Positions 9,263 through 17,658 of a stretch of 64,000 nucleotides of DNA are shown one piece after another. Under the pieces are notes generated by a model. It saw nothing but the letters and a program-made list of their open reading frames with translations. It had not been told where the DNA came from and did not search any database. Numbering within the stretch: the stretch's first letter is position 1; the number at the start of each line of letters is the position of its first letter. The translations under genes and the position numbers were made by a program. Source of the DNA: Ruegeria sediminis (GTDB taxonomy: Bacteria > Pseudomonadota > Alphaproteobacteria > Rhodobacterales > Rhodobacteraceae); assembly GCF_005938215.1 (NCBI RefSeq), contig NZ_VCPD01000004.1:62001-126000 (forward strand), given 5' to 3'.

Positions 9263-10105
9263 GGTGAACAGGCCGGCCGAGACGATCAGCGCGGTGCCTA
9301 CCACCACCGCGGTCCGCAGTTCCTCGTCAAAGACCGTGATGGCCAGGATCGCGGCCCACATCAGGTGGAAATAGGCGAAGGGCTGTACCGCGCTGGCATC
9401 GGCCATTTCATAACATTTGATCAGCAGCCAATGCCCGCCGGCGCCGGTCACGCAAAGCAGCGCCATCCAGCCCCAGTCGCGGCTGGCCATCGGCTCCCAG
9501 AACCAGATGCCGACCGCGGTCATGCCGACCGCTCCGGCCACTCCGGTCCAGAAAAAGCTGGTCGTCGTGCTGTCGCGCCGCGCCGCATAGCGCGTAAGCA
9601 GTGCGTAGAGCGCGAACATGAAGGCCGAAATCAGCGGGATGATGGCCCAAGGGTTGAACACGCCCATGCCCGGCTGGAGGATGATGAGAACGCCGATACA
9701 GCCGACCCCGATCGCGGACCAACGCCGCCAGCCGACGCTTTCGCCCAGGACCGGGCCGCTCAGCGCCGCCACCATCAGCGGATAGCAGATGAAGACCGCC
9801 TGGCTTTCGATCAGGCCCAGCACGGTGAAGCCGAAGACGGCGACGCAGATCTCGGCCGCCAGCAGCAGACCGCGGAAGATCTGCAGCCCCGGCTGGCTCG
9901 TGCGCGCGGCGACCGCCAACCCGCCAGTGGACCGCGCCGCCAGCACGATGACGAATGCGGCGAAGAACCAATAGCGGATCATCACCACCATGTAGGTGTT
10001 GTAGGTGCCCGCCAGATGGCGCGAGATGCCGTCCTGCAGGGCGAAGACGATGGTCGCGCCGATCATCAGGGCGATGCCGGCCGGGATGTTGTTCTTTTGC
10101 GTCAC
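9236..10105 (-). CDS. EamA/DMT-family membrane transporter
   Basis: Encodes 289 residues from GTG 10105, overlapping the mnmD stop as GTGA. About ten hydrophobic segments are arranged as two EamA repeats, the layout of the drug/metabolite transporter superfamily: IALMIGATIVFALQDGISR in the first repeat and ISAFMFALYALLTRYAAR in the second. Members export metabolites or amino acids, but the substrate cannot be read from sequence. Its coupling to mnmD looks like simple operon sharing. Confidence 0.85.
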   Translation of the reverse strand: MTQKNNIPAGIALMIGATIVFALQDGISRHLAGTYNTYMVVMIRYWFFAAFVIVLAARSTGGLAVAARTSQPGLQIFRGLLLAAEICVAVFGFTVLGLIESQAVFICYPLMVAALSGPVLGESVGWRRWSAIGVGCIGVLIILQPGMGVFNPWAIIPLISAFMFALYALLTRYAARRDSTTTSFFWTGVAGAVGMTAVGIWFWEPMASRDWGWMALLCVTGAGGHWLLIKCYEMADASAVQPFAYFHLMWAAILAITVFDEELRTAVVVGTALIVSAGLFTLWRERKQR

Positions 10106-10767
10106 GCTTTGATGGCCCGTGTCATGTGTCTTTTGCGGCCATAGCCGGGAGTGCGGGTGACGGTAAAGCCCGCCTCTTCCAACCCCCTGCGGACGAACCC
10201 CGCCGCAGTATAGGTGGCCGCGGTTCCGCCCGAGCTGGTGTGGTTTGCGACCTCGCGCATCAGGCCCGGCTCCCAAAGCTCGGGGTTCTTGGCCGGTGAA
10301 AACCCGTCGAGAAACCAGGCATCGGCCTGCCCCGGCCAGTCCGGCAGCGTGTCGCGTGCGTCGCCCCCGATCACCTGCAGCCGCAAGGAGCCAAGGTCGC
10401 ATTGCCCGCCCCGCCAGACCGCAAGGAACCTTTCGGTCCAAGGCATCAGTTCCGGAAAGGCCGCAAGCGCGCGCGCCATCTCGTCCGGCGACATCGAGAA
10501 TGCTTCGAAACTGGTGAAGCCAAGCGGCCCGTCCTGCCCGGATTTCTCCCATTCGGACCAGGCGGTCAGCATGTTCAGACCGGTGCCGAATCCCAGCTCG
10601 GCGATACGAAAGCCCGGGGCAAAGCGCGCCGGCAGATCATTGCCCGCCAGAAACACGTGCCGGGTCTCTTCCAGCCCGCTCTGGAGCGAGAAATAAGGAT
10701 CGTCGAACTGCGCGGACACGGGAACCGCGCCTTCGGTCCAAGAGAGTTTGGCGCGCTGGTCTGGCAT
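10102..10767 (-). CDS. mnmD: tRNA (mnm5s2U34) methyltransferase MnmD
   Basis: Encodes 221 residues matching the N-terminal methyltransferase domain of E. coli MnmC as a stand-alone protein. It has an SAM-binding IAELGFGTGLNMLTAW segment and the family's DAWFLDGFSPAKNPELW motif. It should add the last methyl group to nm5s2U at wobble uridine 34 of tRNAs. It is divergent from the FAD-dependent MnmC-like gene at 10817, so the two activities of enteric MnmC seem to be split here. Confidence 0.9.
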   Translation of the reverse strand: MPDQRAKLSWTEGAVPVSAQFDDPYFSLQSGLEETRHVFLAGNDLPARFAPGFRIAELGFGTGLNMLTAWSEWEKSGQDGPLGFTSFEAFSMSPDEMARALAAFPELMPWTERFLAVWRGGQCDLGSLRLQVIGGDARDTLPDWPGQADAWFLDGFSPAKNPELWEPGLMREVANHTSSGGTAATYTAAGFVRRGLEEAGFTVTRTPGYGRKRHMTRAIKA

Positions 10768-10816
10768 CGGGAATTCCTGTAGCTAGGCGGCGCGACACTG
10801 AACAAGGAACAGGGGA

Positions 10817-11857
10817 ATGGCAATGGCCGATGTGACGGTGCGCGGCGCAGGCATTTTCGGCCTGTCGATCGCCTGGATCTGCGCCCGGCGCGGCGCAAAG
10901 GTGCGCGTGATCGACCCCTTCGGTCCCGGCGCGGGATCCAGCGGCGGGCTGGTCGGCGCGCTGGCGCCGCATGTGCCCGAAAACTGGAACGCCAAGAAGG
11001 CCTTCCAGTTCGAGAGCCTGATCATGGCCGAACCTTTCTGGACCCAAGTCGAGGCGACAGGCGGCGTTTCTTCGGGCTACGGCCGCCTTGGCCGTCTGCA
11101 GCCGATCGCGGACGCGCGCATGCTGGATCTGGCGCGCCAGCGAGAGGTTGCGGCGCGCGACCTGTGGCAGGGCCGGGCAGAATGGCGCGTCGTGCCTCTG
11201 GCCGAGATCGGCGCCTGGTGCCCCCCCAGCCAGACGGGGTTCGTCGTTCGTGACACCCTGAGCGCCCGGATGCACCCGCGCCGGGCCTGTGCGGCGCTGG
11301 TGGCCGCCCTGGCGGTGATGGGCGTCGAGGTGGTGCCCGAGGCCGACGACGCCGGCCATGTGATCCACGCCACCGGCGTCGCGGGGCTGTTGGAGCTGAG
11401 CCGCGTCCTGGACCGGAACGTGGGCGGCGGCGTAAAAGGACAGGCCGCCCTGCTGCGCTTCGATGCCGGGACGGCGCCGCAGATCTTTGCGGATGCGGTC
11501 CACATCGTCCCGCACGCGGACGGCACGCTGGCCATCGGTTCGACCTCGGAACGGGACTATGACGACCCCAAGAGCACCGATGCCGCCCTGGACGACGTGA
11601 TCGATACGGCGATGCGCGCGCTGCCGGTGCTGCACGGAGCCGAGGTGATCGAACGCTGGGCCGGGCTGCGCCCGCGGGCGAAAAGCCGCGCGCCGATGCT
11701 TGGCGAGCACCCGCTGCACCCCGGGCAGTTCATCGCCAATGGCGGCTTCAAGATCGGCTTCGGCATGGCGCCGAAAGTGGCCGAGGTGATGGCCGATCTG
11801 GTGCTGGACGGCCGCGACAACATCCCCGCGGATTTCCGCCCCGAAGCGTCACTCTGA
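10817..11857 (+). CDS. FAD-dependent oxidoreductase, probable MnmC oxidase-domain counterpart
   Basis: Encodes 346 residues of the DAO/DadA flavoprotein superfamily. The N-terminal Rossmann fold reads VTVRGAGIFGLSIAW, GSSGGLVGALAPHVPENWN follows, and the C-terminal end has GLRPRAKSRAPMLG and NGGFKIGFGMAP. MnmC's C-terminal domain removes the carboxymethyl group of cmnm5s2U34. The divergent neighbour mnmD makes that role likely, although many DadA-like oxidases look alike. ATG 10823 (AGGGG 7 bases upstream) is an almost equal alternative start. The last 9 bases overlap the convergent dehydratase gene. Confidence 0.7.
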   Translation: MAMADVTVRGAGIFGLSIAWICARRGAKVRVIDPFGPGAGSSGGLVGALAPHVPENWNAKKAFQFESLIMAEPFWTQVEATGGVSSGYGRLGRLQPIADARMLDLARQREVAARDLWQGRAEWRVVPLAEIGAWCPPSQTGFVVRDTLSARMHPRRACAALVAALAVMGVEVVPEADDAGHVIHATGVAGLLELSRVLDRNVGGGVKGQAALLRFDAGTAPQIFADAVHIVPHADGTLAIGSTSERDYDDPKSTDAALDDVIDTAMRALPVLHGAEVIERWAGLRPRAKSRAPMLGEHPLHPGQFIANGGFKIGFGMAPKVAEVMADLVLDGRDNIPADFRPEASL

Positions 11858-12661
11858 TCGCGGCAGGGCGGCGGCGCGCATGCACTCGCGCCCGTCCGGC
11901 CCGCGCACCCACAGATCGCCGTCCTTCCGGCACAGGGTCGCGGTTTCGAAATGCATCAGCGGCGACGAGGCGCGAAAGGAAAACTCGGACAAGGGGCCCA
12001 TCAACTCTTCCGCCAGCAGCATCAGGTGCTGGGCCAGGAGCGGGCCGTGCACGACCAGCCCCGCATAGCCTTCGACGTCGCGGGCATAGTCCAGATCGTA
12101 ATGGATCCGGTGGCCGTTGAAGGTCAGCGCCGAATAGCGGAACAGAAACGTCGAATCGAACGCGACCTCGCGCCGCTCGGTCTCGTCCGTGCGCGCTTTC
12201 GGCGGCTGCGGGCGTGGTGCGTCGGCAGACGGATCCTCGCGATAGACGAGGTCCTGCCACTCGGTCAGGCACAGCCGGCCATCCTGCCAGATCTCATGCC
12301 TGAGGGTGACGAACCCCAGCGGGCCGGTGCGCCCGGCCTTGGAGGCGGCGCTTTCCAGTTCCGAGCGTTTCTCGGCCGGCGCGCCGGCCCGCAGGGCATC
12401 GGCAAAGCGCAGTCGCCCGCCGGCCCACATCCGGCGCGGCAGTCCGAGATCGGGGATCAGGCCGCCACCCACCTTGGGATGACCGTCCCGTCCCAGCCCC
12501 TGCGGCGGGCGCGGCCACCAGAAGTAGAGCTGATGGAAGAAGGGCGGCAGAACCGAACCGTCGGCGATCGTCGCCTCCTGCCCCATGGCCACCTGGAAGG
12601 CCGCGGCGCGGGCCGGGTCCATCACGTCGCTCTGGATCTCGCGGGTCGTTTCGTCGTTCAT
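11849..12661 (-). CDS. MaoC/HTD2-type acyl-CoA hydratase (mesaconyl-C4-CoA hydratase-like)
   Basis: Encodes 270 residues from ATG 12661; ATG 12679, preceded by AGGGG, is an alternative. The N-terminal half resembles FAS1/HTD2 hot-dog dehydratases (PPFFHQLYFWWPRPPQGLGRDG, RRMWAGGRLRFADAL). The C-terminal half has the hot-dog segment FRYSALTFNGHRIHYDLDYAR, including the His expected in the hydratase site, then GLVVHGPLLAQHL. Proteins of this build hydrate mesaconyl-C4-CoA or itaconyl-CoA. No pathway partner is adjacent, so the substrate is open. Confidence 0.78.
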   Translation of the reverse strand: MNDETTREIQSDVMDPARAAAFQVAMGQEATIADGSVLPPFFHQLYFWWPRPPQGLGRDGHPKVGGGLIPDLGLPRRMWAGGRLRFADALRAGAPAEKRSELESAASKAGRTGPLGFVTLRHEIWQDGRLCLTEWQDLVYREDPSADAPRPQPPKARTDETERREVAFDSTFLFRYSALTFNGHRIHYDLDYARDVEGYAGLVVHGPLLAQHLMLLAEELMGPLSEFSFRASSPLMHFETATLCRKDGDLWVRGPDGRECMRAAALPRSE

Positions 12662-12711
12662 GGCGGCGACTGTACGCATCCCCTCGCGCCGGAACAAGCC
12701 GCAGCTTCAGA

Positions 12712-13254
12712 TCAGAATCCCGCCTCGGCGCGAAGCTTCTGCATCAGGATCCGGACGGTTTTCTCGTACTGTTCGCTGGTCAGCCTGCCCTGTTCGTCGA
12801 ATTCGTTCGAACTGTCGGCCAGGTGGACTTCCGGCCCCTGCAGGATGCGCGTCCGGAACGGCACCATGAAGGCGCGCAGGATCATCTGCGCCCTTTCCCC
12901 GCCGGCGCGGCCCGCGGCGGCGGACATCACGGCCACCGGCTTGTCCGTCCAGGGCTTGCCTTCGGTGCGGCTGACCCAGTCCAGCGCGTTCTTCAGAACG
13001 CCCGGCGGTCCCTTGTTGTATTCCGGAGTCGAGATGATCACCGCATCGGCCCCGTCGATCTGGTCGGCCAGTTTCTGGACCGAGGCGGGAATGCCGTCCG
13101 CGTCCTCGTCGTCGCGGTCGTAGAGCGGCAGGTTCAGATCGGCCTCGACGTACTCGCAGGGCCCGAACAGCCGCGCCGCCTCGCGCAGGAGTTTGCGGTT
13201 GGTCGCATCGCGGCGCAGCGAACCGGACAAGCCCACAAGGATCGGGTCGGACAT
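12712..13254 (-). CDS. NADPH-dependent FMN reductase (chromate/quinone reductase family)
   Basis: A 180-residue flavodoxin-like protein. LVGLSGSLRRDATNRKLL at the N-terminus is the phosphate-binding loop of the FMN reductase family, and STPEYNKGPPGVLKNALDW is its second flavin-contact motif. These soluble enzymes reduce FMN, quinones, azo compounds or chromate; the physiological acceptor is unknown. GGAGG precedes the start by about 9 bases. It stands alone between the dehydratase and an OmpA-type gene. Confidence 0.88.
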   Translation of the reverse strand: MSDPILVGLSGSLRRDATNRKLLREAARLFGPCEYVEADLNLPLYDRDDEDADGIPASVQKLADQIDGADAVIISTPEYNKGPPGVLKNALDWVSRTEGKPWTDKPVAVMSAAAGRAGGERAQMILRAFMVPFRTRILQGPEVHLADSSNEFDEQGRLTSEQYEKTVRILMQKLRAEAGF

Positions 13255-13353
13255 GACGTGAAACCTCCGAGATTTGGTCCCTGCTTGACATAGCCCCCGA
13301 CGGGCTGCAACCCAAACGCCGTCAGCGCGCAGTTACTGTGCGAAACGAAATGA

Positions 13354-13370
13354 GGCCGCCAGAGGCGGCC
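13354..13370 (-). terminator. Intrinsic terminator of the OmpA-family lipoprotein gene
   Basis: GGCCGCC (13354-13360), an AGA loop and GGCGGCC (13364-13370) form a perfect 7-bp stem. Read on the minus strand, it is followed by a T-rich stretch (TCATTTCGTTTC). It lies about 28 bases beyond the stop of the gene that ends at 13398. Confidence 0.7.
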
Positions 13371-13397
13371 CCGAGGTCATAATGGATTGGCCTGCGA

Positions 13398-14069
13398 TCA
13401 GGCGTTGCCGCTGGGGACCACGACGATCTCGACCCGGCGGTTCTGCTGCTTGCCGGCGGGCGTCAGGTTCGAGGCGACCGGGTTGTTCTCGCCCTGGCCA
13501 ATCGTGGTGATCCGGGCATAGCTCACGCCGCCCGCCTGCAGGATGTCGGCCACCGCATTGGCGCGGCGCTCGGACAGGCCCTGGTTGTAGGCGGCGTCGC
13601 CGTCGCTGTCGGTATGGCCGATGATCTGCACGTTCGAATTGGGATAGCGCACCAGGTTCTGCGCGACCTTCTGCAGATCGGACCGCAGCGCCGGACGGAC
13701 GGAATAGCTGTCGGTGTCGAACGTGATGTCGTTTGGCACCGAAACGATCAGCCGGTCACCGGTGTTGGTGATGGTGATGCCGTCATTGGCCAGTTGCTGG
13801 CGCAGTTCGGCCGCCTGCTTGTCCAGCTGGTTTCCGATCGCGCCGCCCGCGGCCGCGCCGATCGCAGCCCCAGCCAGCGCGCCGAGACCCGGATCCGAAT
13901 TGTTGGCAAGCGCGCCGACACCGGCGCCGACAAGCCCGCCGATCAGCGCGCCCTGCTTGGTTTTCTGGTTCGGGTCGGTCTGCACACCCAACGTTCCCGG
14001 ATCGGTACAGGCACTCAGGGCCACGGCCGAGCACAGTCCCGCCGCCAGGGCGAATTTCGTCATCTTCAT
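13398..14069 (-). CDS. OmpA-family outer-membrane lipoprotein with glycine-zipper segment
   Basis: Encodes 223 residues. A lipoprotein signal ends in LSAC, placing the lipidated Cys near residue 20. Residues about 40-80 are a glycine/alanine-rich zipper (GALIGGLVGAGVGALANN, LGALAGAAIGAAAGGAIG). The C-terminal OmpA domain carries the peptidoglycan-contact motif IIGHTDSDGDAAYNQGLSERRANAV and ends NRRVEIVV. This is the YiaD-like arrangement of an envelope-stabilising lipoprotein. An extended -10 promoter lies upstream and a terminator downstream, so it is probably transcribed alone. Confidence 0.92.
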   Translation of the reverse strand: MKMTKFALAAGLCSAVALSACTDPGTLGVQTDPNQKTKQGALIGGLVGAGVGALANNSDPGLGALAGAAIGAAAGGAIGNQLDKQAAELRQQLANDGITITNTGDRLIVSVPNDITFDTDSYSVRPALRSDLQKVAQNLVRYPNSNVQIIGHTDSDGDAAYNQGLSERRANAVADILQAGGVSYARITTIGQGENNPVASNLTPAGKQQNRRVEIVVVPSGNA

Positions 14070-14121
14070 TGAATCACCTTCTGCTCAGTTACCCGTTCTC
14101 GGGTTTTGTGTCGTTCACCAC

Positions 14122-14152
14122 AGTATAACACGGCAGGCAAGATCGGGCTCAA
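14122..14152 (-). promoter_or_regulatory. Predicted sigma-70 promoter of the OmpA-family lipoprotein gene
   Basis: On the minus strand TATACT (plus 14122-14127) is preceded by TGT, giving an extended -10 element. A weak TTGAGC (-35-like, plus 14147-14152) lies 19 bases upstream. The -10 is about 53 bases before the start codon at 14069. The extended -10 would compensate for the poor spacing. Confidence 0.55.
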
Positions 14153-14208
14153 GCAACAAAGCGGTGAGATCGGCGATTCCCCGCCAAGCCAAACGGTTTT
14201 TCAGCGTG

Positions 14209-15072
14209 TCACTTGCCTGAAAGAGCATCCGACTGCGCGGCCTCGAAGGCAAGCATGGCGCGCTTGACCGGCAGGCCCCAGTGATATCCGCCCAAGCCGC
14301 CCGACTTGCGCAGCGCGCGGTGGCAGGGGATCAGCCAGCTTATCGGGTTGCGCCCGACCGCCGTGCCGACGGCCCGCACCGCCTGCGGCGCGCCGACCGT
14401 CTGGGCGATCTCGGAATAGGTCGTGACATGGCCCGTGGGGATGCGCAGCAATGCCTCCCAGACCTTGATCTGCAGGGGCGCGCCGATGAGGTAGAGCGGC
14501 GTCGGCTCCAACCGATCGCTCGAGGCGCCAAAGGCACTGAGAACCCAGGGGCGCAGGCGCATCGGGTCTTCGATGTAATCCGCCTTGGGCCAGCGCGACA
14601 CCAAGTCCTCCATCGCGGCCGCTTCGCCGGTTTCCGAGGCGAAGCCGATGCCGCAGATTCCCTTGTCGGTTCCCATCACGAGGGCCGGGCCGAAGGGGCT
14701 TTCGAACCAGCCCCAGTAGATCCGCAGGCCGTCGCCCCTGCGGGCGTATTCGCCGGGGCTCATCGCCTCCCAGCGAAGAAACAGATCGTGCAGGCGGCCG
14801 CTGCCGGACAGGCCGACGCCATGCGCCGTCTCGAGCGTGGTGAAACGCTCGTGCAGCAGCGCCTTGGCGTGACCAAGCGTCAGATATTGCTGGTATTTCT
14901 TGGGGGAAACGCCGGTCCAGCGCGAGAACAGGCGCTGGAAATGCGCGGGGCTCATGTCCATGCGGCGGGCCAGTTCCTCGAGCGGCAGGGCCTCGCCGCC
15001 CTGGTCGATCAGGTCGATGGCGCGGCGCATGACGCCGTAGTGATAGCTGTTATCCGTGGTCTGGACGTTCAT
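14209..15072 (-). CDS. Ada-like fusion: AraC-type HTH domain + methylated-DNA-protein-cysteine methyltransferase
   Basis: Encodes 287 residues. The N-terminal third is an AraC-type helix-turn-helix (LEELARRMDMSPAHFQRLFSRWTGVSPKKYQQYL). The C-terminal half is an O6-alkylguanine transferase, with GHVTTYSEIA, the active-site segment WLIPCHRALRKSG and GGYHWG. The zinc-binding N-terminal domain of E. coli Ada, which senses methylphosphotriesters, is absent. It probably repairs O6-methylguanine, and its regulatory trigger is unclear. Confidence 0.92.
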   Translation of the reverse strand: MNVQTTDNSYHYGVMRRAIDLIDQGGEALPLEELARRMDMSPAHFQRLFSRWTGVSPKKYQQYLTLGHAKALLHERFTTLETAHGVGLSGSGRLHDLFLRWEAMSPGEYARRGDGLRIYWGWFESPFGPALVMGTDKGICGIGFASETGEAAAMEDLVSRWPKADYIEDPMRLRPWVLSAFGASSDRLEPTPLYLIGAPLQIKVWEALLRIPTGHVTTYSEIAQTVGAPQAVRAVGTAVGRNPISWLIPCHRALRKSGGLGGYHWGLPVKRAMLAFEAAQSDALSGK

Positions 15073-15240
15073 GGCTCACCTCTTTTCCGACATCCACACT
15101 AAACCCGTTTCGAGCCCCTCGCGACCCGGAACCTGCTGAATTGTACGTGTCGCCGGACCCCCGTCTTCCGTTTTGTACAGCCTGCCGGAACCCGTTCTTT
15201 GGGCTTGTGCGGGGCCGTGCCGGTCGGCATTAAGGCGCGG

Positions 15241-15885
15241 ATGGCAAAGCAACTCGACTATCACACGATCCGCGAGATCTTCACCCGCTTCCAGGCCCAT
15301 GACCCCGAACCCAAGGGCGAGCTGGAGCATGTGAACGCCTATACGCTGGTCGTCGCCGTGGCGCTGTCGGCGCAGGCGACCGATGCCGGCGTCAACAAGG
15401 CCACCCGCGCGCTGTTCCGGATCGCGGACACGCCGCAGAAGATGCTGGATCTCGGCGAAGAGGCGTTGACCGAGCACATCAAGACCATCGGCCTGTTCCG
15501 CCAGAAGGCCAAGAACGTGATCAAGCTGAGCCGCATCCTGGTCGAGGATTACGGCGGCGAGGTGCCCAATTCCCGCGCGGCGCTGCAATCGCTGCCGGGG
15601 GTCGGGCGCAAGACCGCCAACGTGGTGCTGAACATGTGGTGGCGGCATCCGGCGCAGGCGGTGGATACCCACATCTTCCGCGTCGGCAACCGCACCGGCA
15701 TCTGCCCCGGCAAGGACGTGGACGCGGTCGAGCGCGCCATCGAGGACAACGTGCCCGTCGAGTTCCACCTGCACGCCCATCACTGGCTGATCCTGCACGG
15801 CCGCTATCACTGCAAGGCGCGCAAGCCCATGTGCGGCACCTGCATCATCCGCGACCTGTGCCAATACGAGGACAAGAACCTATGA
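15241..15885 (+). CDS. nth: Endonuclease III (DNA glycosylase/AP lyase)
   Basis: Encodes 214 residues starting MAKQLDYHTIREIF, with AAGGCG just upstream; upstream in-frame starts add no family sequence. The helix-hairpin-helix LPGVGRKTANVV contains the catalytic Lys, and AVDTHIFR carries the catalytic Asp. The C-terminal iron-sulfur loop reads CKARKPMCGTCIIRDLC. It removes oxidised pyrimidines in base-excision repair. The stop overlaps the next start as ATGA. Confidence 0.96.
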   Translation: MAKQLDYHTIREIFTRFQAHDPEPKGELEHVNAYTLVVAVALSAQATDAGVNKATRALFRIADTPQKMLDLGEEALTEHIKTIGLFRQKAKNVIKLSRILVEDYGGEVPNSRAALQSLPGVGRKTANVVLNMWWRHPAQAVDTHIFRVGNRTGICPGKDVDAVERAIEDNVPVEFHLHAHHWLILHGRYHCKARKPMCGTCIIRDLCQYEDKNL

Positions 15886-16871
15886 AGACCTACCAGCTTG
15901 TCGGCATCGGCAATGCCGTCGTCGATGTCATCAGCACCTGCGACGACGATTTCCTCGAGATGATGGACATCGAGAAGGGCATCATGCAGCTGATCGAGCG
16001 CGAGCGCGCCGAACTGCTTTACGGCTCGATGCGCAACCGGGTGCAGACGCCGGGCGGGTCGGTGGCCAACACCATCGCAGGCGCGGGCGCGCTGGGGCTG
16101 GACGCGGCCTTCATCGGGCGGGTGCATGACGACCGGCTGGGGCATTTCTACGCCGACGCGATGAACGAGGACGGGGTGGATTTCGTCAACCCGCCGGTGG
16201 CGGGGGGCGAGCTGCCGACCTCGCGCTCGATGATCTTCGTGTCGCCGGACGGCGAGCGGTCGATGAACACCTACCTGGGCATCTCGTCGGAACTGAGTTC
16301 GGTGGACGTGCCGAAAGAGGTGGCGGGCAACAGCCAGATCATGTTCCTGGAAGGCTACCTGTTCGACAAGGACAAGGGCAAATCGGCCTTCCTGGAGGCG
16401 GCGCGCGACTGCCGCGAGGGCGGCGGCAAGACCGGCATCGCCATTTCCGACCCGTTCTGCGTGGAACGGCACCGGGCCGATTTCCTGTCGCTGATCGAGA
16501 ACGAGCTGGATTTCGTGATCGGCAACGAGGCCGAGATCCGCTCGCTGTTCCAGACAGAAGACCTGGAGGAGGCGCTGCGGCGCACGGCGGCGATCTGCCC
16601 GCTGGTGGTCTGCACCCGCTCGGGCGACGGGGTGACGGTGCTGAACGGCGAAGGCCGCGTCGACGTGCCGGTGGAAAAGGTGGTGCCGGTGGACGCCACC
16701 GGCGCCGGCGACCAGTTCGCCGCCGGCTTCCTGTTCGGCATGGCCACGGGCCGCGACCTGGAAACCTGCGCCCGCATCGGCAACGCCTGCGCGCGGGAGG
16801 TGATCGGGCACCTTGGGCCGCGGCCGGAGGTCAATATGTTGGAGGTGTTGAGGGAGGAAGGGTTGGTTTGA
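15882..16871 (+). CDS. PfkB-family sugar/nucleoside kinase, adenosine-kinase-like
   Basis: Encodes 329 residues. The N-terminal signature is YQLVGIGNAVVDVI, followed by GGSVANTIAGAGALG. The C-terminal PfkB signature is VDATGAGDQFAAGFLFG, with the catalytic Asp. It is close to proteins annotated as adenosine kinase in alphaproteobacteria (adenosine + ATP to AMP), although ribokinase-type sugars cannot be excluded. It is translationally coupled to nth by ATGA. Confidence 0.88.
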   Translation: MKTYQLVGIGNAVVDVISTCDDDFLEMMDIEKGIMQLIERERAELLYGSMRNRVQTPGGSVANTIAGAGALGLDAAFIGRVHDDRLGHFYADAMNEDGVDFVNPPVAGGELPTSRSMIFVSPDGERSMNTYLGISSELSSVDVPKEVAGNSQIMFLEGYLFDKDKGKSAFLEAARDCREGGGKTGIAISDPFCVERHRADFLSLIENELDFVIGNEAEIRSLFQTEDLEEALRRTAAICPLVVCTRSGDGVTVLNGEGRVDVPVEKVVPVDATGAGDQFAAGFLFGMATGRDLETCARIGNACAREVIGHLGPRPEVNMLEVLREEGLV

Positions 16872-16965
16872 GGAACCGCACCAAGCGCTTCTCTATGTAG
16901 CGTCAAATTTTCGCCCGATTGCAACAATACCCAGTTTGAATTGCAGATTGGTGATTGGAGTACGC

Positions 16966-17658
16966 ATGACATCTAGGGTGGCGGTGCTGGTTGATGGTGA
17001 CAACGTTAGCGCGGATCACGGAAACAGAATCCTAGAGATATCTGAGCGATACGGGCGAATAGACACGGCGCGAATCTATTTTGACGCTCAAAAAGGCAAC
17101 GGGTGGCACAAGGTAGTTGGTTACCGAACCGTTCACGCCGGCACCGGAAAAAATGCTGCCGATCTGCTGCTGGCCATTGACGCGATGGAGATCGCGTTCA
17201 CGCGCGCGTTCGACGTATTCGTGGTCGCCAGTTCGGATGGTGACTTTTCCCACCTCGTTCAGCGTTTGCGCGAATTGGGACGGATGACGATCGGAATCGG
17301 CGAGGCCAAGGCCCCCCACTCGATCCGGGCGAATTGCGCGGAGTTTGTCGAGCTTGGTGAAAACGAGCCGGTCAAGCCGAAGGCAGTTCCTCGGCCCAAT
17401 TGTTCGAAGCTGGACCGTCAGATCCGATCCGTAATCGCCATTCACAGCAAAAATGGCGCGGGCATGAAAATTGCCTCTCTTGCCCCCAAAATGCATCAGC
17501 AGTTCGGCATTCGTATCAGTACGCTCCCCGAAGGCACTTGGCGTGCATATTTACTCGCGCGCCCTGCGCTTTTTGATCTCGATCCGAAAGGGCCCGAAGC
17601 AATGGTTCGCTTCAAGCCAGAAGGGTTCGCCTGCAGCGATTTGCTGGATGTTAGTTAG
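16966..17658 (+). CDS. NYN-domain protein (LabA/DUF88-like PIN-type nuclease) with OST-HTH-like C-terminus
   Basis: Encodes 230 residues from ATG 16966, with TGGAG 5 bases upstream. The N-terminal NYN domain contains [25 protein letters not shown] and [20 protein letters not shown], so the acidic residues of the metal-dependent RNase site are present. Residues about 150-225 ([22 protein letters not shown] through LFDLDP and MVRFKP) look like an OST-HTH/LOTUS RNA-binding domain. Base composition is much lower in GC than the neighbours (31 of 60 in the first line counted), and codon use includes AAA, GTT and TTA. It ends convergently with rppH, overlapping by 4 bases. The cellular target is unknown. 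Confidence 0.82.
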   Translation: MTSRVAVLVDGDNVSADHGNRILEISERYGRIDTARIYFDAQKGNGWHKVVGYRTVHAGTGKNAADLLLAIDAMEIAFTRAFDVFVVASSDGDFSHLVQRLRELGRMTIGIGEAKAPHSIRANCAEFVELGENEPVKPKAVPRPNCSKLDRQIRSVIAIHSKNGAGMKIASLAPKMHQQFGIRISTLPEGTWRAYLLARPALFDLDPKGPEAMVRFKPEGFACSDLLDVS

